From positions 1 to 60,403 of IMG/VR virus record IMGVR_UViG_3300021335_000018: 60,403 nt of DNA; one strand, written 5' to 3'. Of the stretch, positions 56,887-60,403 are shown one piece after another. Position 1 is the first letter of the stretch. Each line of letters opens with the position of its first letter. The notes below the pieces were generated by a model that was not told the DNA's origin, searched no databases, and was given only the letters and a program-made list of their open reading frames with translations. The translations under genes were made by a program, and so were the position numbers. This stretch comes from a virus.

Positions 56887-57108
56887 TTAATGCAAAGTGT
56901 CAGTTAGCGGTTCGCCCAGATCGTCATCTTCTTCAGTTAAGTCTAGGCCAAAATATTTTTCCATAATATAAAGAATGCTTTGCGGTACAAGATCTTCGTC
57001 CTTGCCTTCCGGAATAAACAATCCTTTTAGATTGCCATCATTGCCGATAATAATTGCCCAATCGTCTGCTTCTAATTGTGCTTCTAATGTTTTTGATTGG
57101 TCTTTCAT
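56887..57108 (-). CDS. Small acidic protein, unknown
   Basis: 73 aa, acidic: MKDQSKTLEAQLEADDWAII, GNDGNLKGLFIPEGKDEDLV, ILYIMEKYFGLDLTEEDDDL. A short beta segment plus helices. It lies one base from the upstream gene's stop. Function unknown. Confidence 0.55.
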   Translation of the reverse strand: MKDQSKTLEAQLEADDWAIIIGNDGNLKGLFIPEGKDEDLVPQSILYIMEKYFGLDLTEEDDDLGEPLTDTLH

Positions 57109-57109
57109 A

Positions 57110-57853
57110 CTACACCTTATACAACTTTACGTAGTTGAGTCTTGTTTCGTTAGCATCAAACAAACGGTTTTTTGTTTGAGCTTTTACTTTGGCTTTGATA
57201 CGTTTCATACTGCCAATTTCTTGATCAAACTTGTTCATATAAGAAACAAGATTGCCGTCTGTAGTAACTGCGGTAAAATTATATGATTCCCACTGCGAGC
57301 TATATCGCTTGTCAAGAATCTTAATGACAGCTTCTACAGAATCTTTTTCTTTGCCTAAATATTGACTGTCGCGATATTCTACACGAATCTCTTTCTTCAG
57401 TCCGCTTTCGTGCTGATCGCGGGTAATAAACTCTGGAGCAAATGCAATACGACCCATACTTTTAACAGGTACTTCTTCTTTGCTAAGTTCATTCACCATA
57501 TCACGTTTGAAATCATCTAAGTCAGCAAGACCAAGCATTACATAACGCTTCATCCACTTGAGTGCTTCTTGCACATTAACGTAATCTTCTTCAGTGGGCT
57601 CAAACATTACAAAATCTGTAGGGAGATATTGTGCATCACGAGTATCATGCTTCTTCTCCCAGTAGAAACGCACAAGACTCTTGTTGTCAAATTGAGTAGG
57701 AGTATCTTCACTAAAGCGTCGAGTGTCTTTAGTATAGGTATTTTTGTTAATGCGATATGCTGCATATGCAACAGCAAGTGCATCAACTAGCGTAACTTTT
57801 TTTAATGGTAACACTTTAGGTTTCATTTGAATCGATTCCATACTAGTTATCAT
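57110..57853 (-). CDS. Unknown protein, early region
   Basis: 247 aa (or 243 from a second ATG). Contents: KVLPLKKVTLVDALAVAYAA, YRINKNTYTKDTRRFSEDTP, EDYVNVQEALKWMKRYVMLG and SMKRIKAKVKAQTKNRLFDA. Basic overall, alpha/beta. The plan KRIKAKVKxQxKxRLF near the end looks like nucleic-acid contact. I recall similar proteins in marine T4-like phages with no known function. Overlaps the metallopeptidase by 11 bases. Confidence 0.6.
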   Translation of the reverse strand: MITSMESIQMKPKVLPLKKVTLVDALAVAYAAYRINKNTYTKDTRRFSEDTPTQFDNKSLVRFYWEKKHDTRDAQYLPTDFVMFEPTEEDYVNVQEALKWMKRYVMLGLADLDDFKRDMVNELSKEEVPVKSMGRIAFAPEFITRDQHESGLKKEIRVEYRDSQYLGKEKDSVEAVIKILDKRYSSQWESYNFTAVTTDGNLVSYMNKFDQEIGSMKRIKAKVKAQTKNRLFDANETRLNYVKLYKV

Positions 57854-58304
57854 GCGTCCATTTCCTTTTGCCTAAGTTATTTGCCTCTGCCCATCTTATA
57901 AACAATCCTGCTTCTCTACCTGCTGCTTCTATTTCCCAAGGTTGGTCCCAATAATTAAGATCTTTAATCCACTTGCCTTGCCAGCGCATTTTTGCATTAC
58001 GAGAACCTTCATATAATTCTCCTCTTGCGTATTGTTTAACATGAACCATTTCATGACATACCGTTTCAAGAAGTTTACGTAATGGCAAATCTTTTTGAAT
58101 TTCCAACTCAAAGTTTCTGGGTCTGTCTAGTCTTGCTTCGTCATCATCTGCTAAACAATATCCATAGGCATCACCTTTGATACTTTTTAGATTTACTTTG
58201 ATAGATAAATTATGCATACGAGGCATTAACTTTTGGATACAAAATTCAACAACGCTTTTCACGTATTTTTTCTGATATTGCGATCCGCCAACAACTTCTA
58301 TCAT
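57843..58304 (-). CDS. SprT/zincin-like metallopeptidase
   Basis: 153 aa. LETVCHEMVHVKQYARGELY (about residues 79-98) contains the zinc-binding HExxH, and WEIEAAGREAGLFIRWAE downstream can supply the Glu ligand. Plan resembles SprT-like or M4-type minimal zincins in phages. A role against host proteins or DNA-protein crosslinks is possible. A sigma70 promoter precedes it. Confidence 0.65.
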   Translation of the reverse strand: MIEVVGGSQYQKKYVKSVVEFCIQKLMPRMHNLSIKVNLKSIKGDAYGYCLADDDEARLDRPRNFELEIQKDLPLRKLLETVCHEMVHVKQYARGELYEGSRNAKMRWQGKWIKDLNYWDQPWEIEAAGREAGLFIRWAEANNLGKRKWTHDN

Positions 58305-58333
58305 AGTAGCCTCTTTTGCTAATTTATAATAGT

Positions 58334-58362
58334 AGTATACTGCCTATATGAGGGAATGTCAA
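58334..58362 (-). promoter_or_regulatory. Sigma70 promoter for the zincin gene
   Basis: TTGACA (58362-58357), 17 nt, TATACT (58339-58334); start near 58327, 23 nt before the ATG. Confidence 0.8.
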
Positions 58363-58376
58363 CTGTTTTTGGTTAA

Positions 58377-58595
58377 TTATAAACGGAAAATAATACGCCC
58401 TTTTTCTAGGTCGTAAGGACTAACTTCTACTCTAACTTTATCTCCCTGCACCATGCGTATCCTAAACTGTCGCATCTTGCCGCCGGTATATGCAGTTATA
58501 ATATGTCCGTTTTCTAGTTCTACTTTAAACATTTGATTAGGAAGGACATCAATGATTTCCCCTTCAAATTCAATAATGTCGCTGTTTTTTGCCAA
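58377..58595 (-). CDS. infA: Translation initiation factor IF-1
   Basis: 72 aa, the same length as bacterial IF-1. The OB-fold sequence follows E. coli IF-1 almost block by block: [52 protein letters not shown]-1 binds the 30S A site and supports start selection with IF-2 and IF-3. The start is a TTG 6 nt after AAGGA, reading MAK as in bacterial IF-1. The gene sits 2 bases after an AbrB-like gene and before a promoter, so it is co-transcribed with the small genes upstream. Confidence 0.93.
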   Translation of the reverse strand: MAKNSDIIEFEGEIIDVLPNQMFKVELENGHIITAYTGGKMRQFRIRMVQGDKVRVEVSPYDLEKGRIIFRL

Positions 58596-58597
58596 TT

Positions 58598-58810
58598 TTA
58601 TTCCTTCTTGCTGTTATACTCTTCTTCAGTAATTTTTTCAATAATTAGAGTACCTTGATCGCCTAGTAGAACACGAATATGATCCCCGGGCTCTAGCCCA
58701 ACTTCTTTCCTTACGGGTTCAGGTATATTCATAATTACATTTTCTGGATCATCTGGAATATCTTCAAAAATATCTTCTACTTTGTAGACCCATGTATTGT
58801 CTGATTTCAT
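58598..58810 (-). CDS. AbrB/MazE-like DNA-binding protein
   Basis: 70 aa from ATG ([20 protein letters not shown]); a TTG start 7 codons earlier is possible. The swapped-hairpin core is [20 protein letters not shown] followed by [16 protein letters not shown], the SpoVT-AbrB pattern found in transition-state regulators and antitoxins. It may repress its own operon or bind host DNA; no toxin is adjacent. It is 2 bases from IF-1. Confidence 0.7.
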   Translation of the reverse strand: MKSDNTWVYKVEDIFEDIPDDPENVIMNIPEPVRKEVGLEPGDHIRVLLGDQGTLIIEKITEEEYNSKKE

Positions 58811-58818
58811 GTTACTAT

Positions 58819-59022
58819 TTACTCTTTCCAACTAGATTTACTTTCTATTGCATACCGGCAACCGTGGATATAATCTTTGTCCTCTTCGGACAAAACACTC
58901 CAAAATTTAGAAACAGTAGTAATGTGTTCTTCTACTACTTCTGGTCGACTGAGATGGTAATCTGCTTCCATCCAACTCTGCAAAATATCCATGCGCTGTT
59001 TTATTTTTGTTTTTATATTCAT
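58819..59022 (-). CDS. Small helical protein, unknown
   Basis: 67 aa from the ATG that overlaps the upstream stop as TAATG (MNIKTKIKQRMDILQSWMEA). Helical, Trp/His-containing: DYHLSRPEVVEEHITTVSKF, WSVLSEEDKDYIHGCRYAIE. Function unknown; operon with the acidic protein upstream. Confidence 0.55.
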   Translation of the reverse strand: MNIKTKIKQRMDILQSWMEADYHLSRPEVVEEHITTVSKFWSVLSEEDKDYIHGCRYAIESKSSWKE

Positions 59023-59744
59023 TAATTTTGCCAAACACTGGCATAATATCCTTTGCCGTTTGTGTCTCCGCCACCATTGTCGATTTCTACACCATCATAA
59101 GTAATACTAGTAACAGTGTCTTCTCCATTAAGAAATTCTGTTGTATAAATTTTTAATTTCTTTGGATTAAAATCTCCGATAGTTTCAATCACGCCGTCAA
59201 AGAAACAGCCTTTTTCGCTAGAATAAAGTTGTGCAATATATTCGCATTCTGGTTCTTCACAGCAGTCCATTTCTAAAATTTCTAATTGGTTGTCAGACTC
59301 TTCTAAAATTTGATCGTTTAGATCAGTAATGTCCATACTTGCAATAACTTCACGTAAATGTTTAGCATTGTAGTCGTCACTATCTACTTCATCAATATCA
59401 ATACGTGCTGATCCGTACTCTGCACCGTAAGTATGCTCAAATTCTGTATGAGATTCATACCAAGGACGTTTGTAGTTGTCATCATCTTCGTCATGCAAAA
59501 ACTTTGCCTCGTCTGGAACTGTATCTATGTACTCATATTCAGGTTCCTCATCGCCATCAGATGCCATATAAGAAACAAGATCATTATCGCCATGTTCGTC
59601 AGTTATTCCTTTCCAAAAGTCATGGGCTTCTTTTGATATACTCATGTACGCACTTTCGCCGCCATAACCTTGTACCAAGATACGATAATATCTTTTTCCT
59701 TTAATTTCTTCTACTAGTTCTTGTTTTTCTTCAGACGTTGCCAT
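59022..59744 (-). CDS. Highly acidic protein, unknown
   Basis: 240 aa, very acidic: LVEEIKGKRYYRILVQGYGG, then VSYMASDGDEEPEYEYIDTV, DEDDDNYKRPWYESHTEFEH, and LEILEMDCCEEPECEYIAQL. It begins with a compact beta segment and ends with a beta part (VTSITYDGVEIDNGGGDTNG). The acidity is suggestive of a DNA mimic, but nothing specific is shown; I recall such proteins in T4-like marine phages without a function. Confidence 0.6.
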   Translation of the reverse strand: MATSEEKQELVEEIKGKRYYRILVQGYGGESAYMSISKEAHDFWKGITDEHGDNDLVSYMASDGDEEPEYEYIDTVPDEAKFLHDEDDDNYKRPWYESHTEFEHTYGAEYGSARIDIDEVDSDDYNAKHLREVIASMDITDLNDQILEESDNQLEILEMDCCEEPECEYIAQLYSSEKGCFFDGVIETIGDFNPKKLKIYTTEFLNGEDTVTSITYDGVEIDNGGGDTNGKGYYASVWQN

Positions 59745-59746
59745 TT

Positions 59747-60283
59747 TTATATCTCCATATCAGCTGCAACAATGTAGCGCCATTCATTAGTTTCTAAAAT
59801 TCCAGGTCTGTGCCATGTCTTTCCTGGAAATATTAACCAATGTCCTTCTTTTGCAGGACAATACTCTGTTTCACCTTCCGGTGTAGTATGAGCAAGCTCA
59901 GTTCCGCTTGTTTCTAAATTCACATCATTTGGAACACTAGCATAAAACACACCACTTAAGACTAAGTTATTATCTCTAATGTGCTGATGCCAATAAGTAT
60001 CTCTATTTTCTTGAGTGTCTAAATTAGTTTTATAGCCCCAACTTTTAATACTTTTGATTTGCTTCTCTTGATTCATAAATGCAAAACAACTCCAGATAAA
60101 ACTCATTTTAAGATTTATCCAGTTTTCATGAGGTATACCAAAAACGTTAATGTTAGTTTGATATGGGGGGCTATTGTGCCAAAATTTTCCTGATGCTATT
60201 GTGTTATCTATATCACTAACTAATGAACTCCTTGCATTAGCAGTAATAAGCGATGTCCAATCATAATACTCATATTCAATCAT
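59747..60283 (-). CDS. Putative 2OG-Fe(II) oxygenase
   Basis: 178 aa. The double-stranded beta-helix pattern appears as YWHQHIRDNNLVLSGVFYAS, then a late GHWLIFPGKTWHRPGIL, the H...D/H...R-type segment of prolyl-4-hydroxylase-like phage oxygenases. The likely iron ligands are His in YWHQH and His in TWHRPG. Phage homologues are thought to modify proteins or DNA bases. The gene starts on a leaderless mRNA from a perfect sigma70 promoter. Confidence 0.65.
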   Translation of the reverse strand: MIEYEYYDWTSLITANARSSLVSDIDNTIASGKFWHNSPPYQTNINVFGIPHENWINLKMSFIWSCFAFMNQEKQIKSIKSWGYKTNLDTQENRDTYWHQHIRDNNLVLSGVFYASVPNDVNLETSGTELAHTTPEGETEYCPAKEGHWLIFPGKTWHRPGILETNEWRYIVAADMEI

Positions 60284-60289
60284 GTGTAC

Positions 60290-60318
60290 ATTATAGCAAA
60301 CTGAACATCGCTTGTCAA
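60290..60318 (-). promoter_or_regulatory. Consensus sigma70 promoter, leaderless oxygenase mRNA
   Basis: TTGACA (60318-60313), 17 nt, TATAAT (60295-60290). Seven bases past the -10 is 60283, the A of the ATG, with no Shine-Dalgarno. Confidence 0.85.
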
Positions 60319-60325
60319 CCTTTAT

Positions 60326-60403
60326 TTAGGCTGCGGCAATATCTTGTGATGCTTGTGCTTCACGTAGATAGTTTACCATGTTTTCTGGTGTAGTTTCACT
60401 GTA
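60326..60403 (-). CDS. C-terminal end of a gene cut by the window
   Basis: The last 25 codons of a minus-strand gene, ending NMVNYLREAQASQDIAAA followed by TAA. Helical, Ala-rich end. The gene identity cannot be told from so little. Confidence 0.5.
   Translation of the reverse strand, partial: YSETTPENMVNYLREAQASQDIAAA

Noticed and set aside
58811-58831. TTG start adding seven residues to the AbrB-like protein
   Set aside because: It overlaps the upstream gene with no ribosome-binding site; the ATG is preferred though its own site is weak.
1-60403. Integration module, IS element or attachment site near the tRNAs
   Set aside because: No integrase or transposase motif was seen in any frame, and the tRNAs are intact phage genes within an operon.

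Overview
This window is an AT-rich piece of a large, strictly lytic tailed-phage genome. The gene set points to a T4-like marine myovirus of a Gram-negative, probably pelagic, bacterium. T4-type core genes are present: family B DNA polymerase (gp43), clamp-loader ATPase (gp44), a DsbA-like DNA-binding protein, an ATP-dependent DNA ligase, a DexA-like exonuclease and a gp31/GroES-like co-chaperonin. With them are genes typical of marine T4-like phages: phoH, mazG, thyX, dCMP deaminase, a short DnaE fragment, uvdE, an A-type Fe-S carrier, clpP and very long fibre proteins. No integrase, transposase or CRISPR array was seen. The host guess (for example SAR11 or another marine alphaproteobacterium) is inference only.

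Layout. Almost everything is on the minus strand; the exceptions are phoH (23753), a zinc-finger gene (41937) and a small gene (51335). 1-4.7 kb: sugar-nucleotide genes, DNA polymerase and a DsbA-like gene. 4.8-16.7 kb: virion-type proteins, including two large low-complexity proteins with peptidoglycan-binding modules, one of them fused to a nucleotidyltransferase. 16.7-19.8 kb: ClpA and DnaJ. 19.8-22.3 kb: a lysis block (EF-hand membrane protein, small membrane protein, overlapping Rz1/Rz spanins, GH19 endolysin). 22.3-23.6 kb: two structural genes. 23.7-29.5 kb: phoH, nucleotide metabolism, ferredoxin, clamp loader, DexA, a BI-1 membrane protein, MazG and a GroES-like protein. 29.5-41.9 kb: DnaE fragment and fibre genes, including a ~7.8 kb fibre locus split by a frameshift. 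41.9-48.9 kb: Fe-S carrier, UV endonuclease, glycosyltransferases, QueD and a fibre-like protein. 49-51.6 kb: ligase and metallophosphoesterase. 51.6-52.9 kb: eight tRNA genes, small zinc-ribbon ORFs and a candidate structured RNA. 52.9-60.4 kb: ClpP, many small early-type genes, IF-1 and a 2OG-Fe(II) oxygenase-like protein. No stretch longer than 300 bases lacks a gene or RNA.

Regulation. Two promoter classes can be read directly. Near-consensus sigma70 promoters (TTGACA/T, exactly 17 nt, TATAAT-like) precede metabolic and host-takeover genes and often lie inside the last codons of the upstream gene. T4-type late boxes (TATAAATA, GATAAATA or AATAAATA) precede structural and lysis genes. Two sigma70 promoters place the start site on the A of the start codon, which implies leaderless mRNAs.

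Themes. The phage carries a proteostasis/translation kit (ClpA, ClpP, DnaJ, GroES-like, IF-1, tRNAs), DNA replication/repair and dNTP supply, Fe-S handling, surface-glycan chemistry and Gram-negative lysis. The best candidates for new biology are the ~150-nt structured RNA with its own promoter and terminator (51981-52130), a pseudoknot-like leader that can mask the queD ribosome-binding site, the phage IF-1, and the nucleotidyltransferase/peptidoglycan-binding giant protein.
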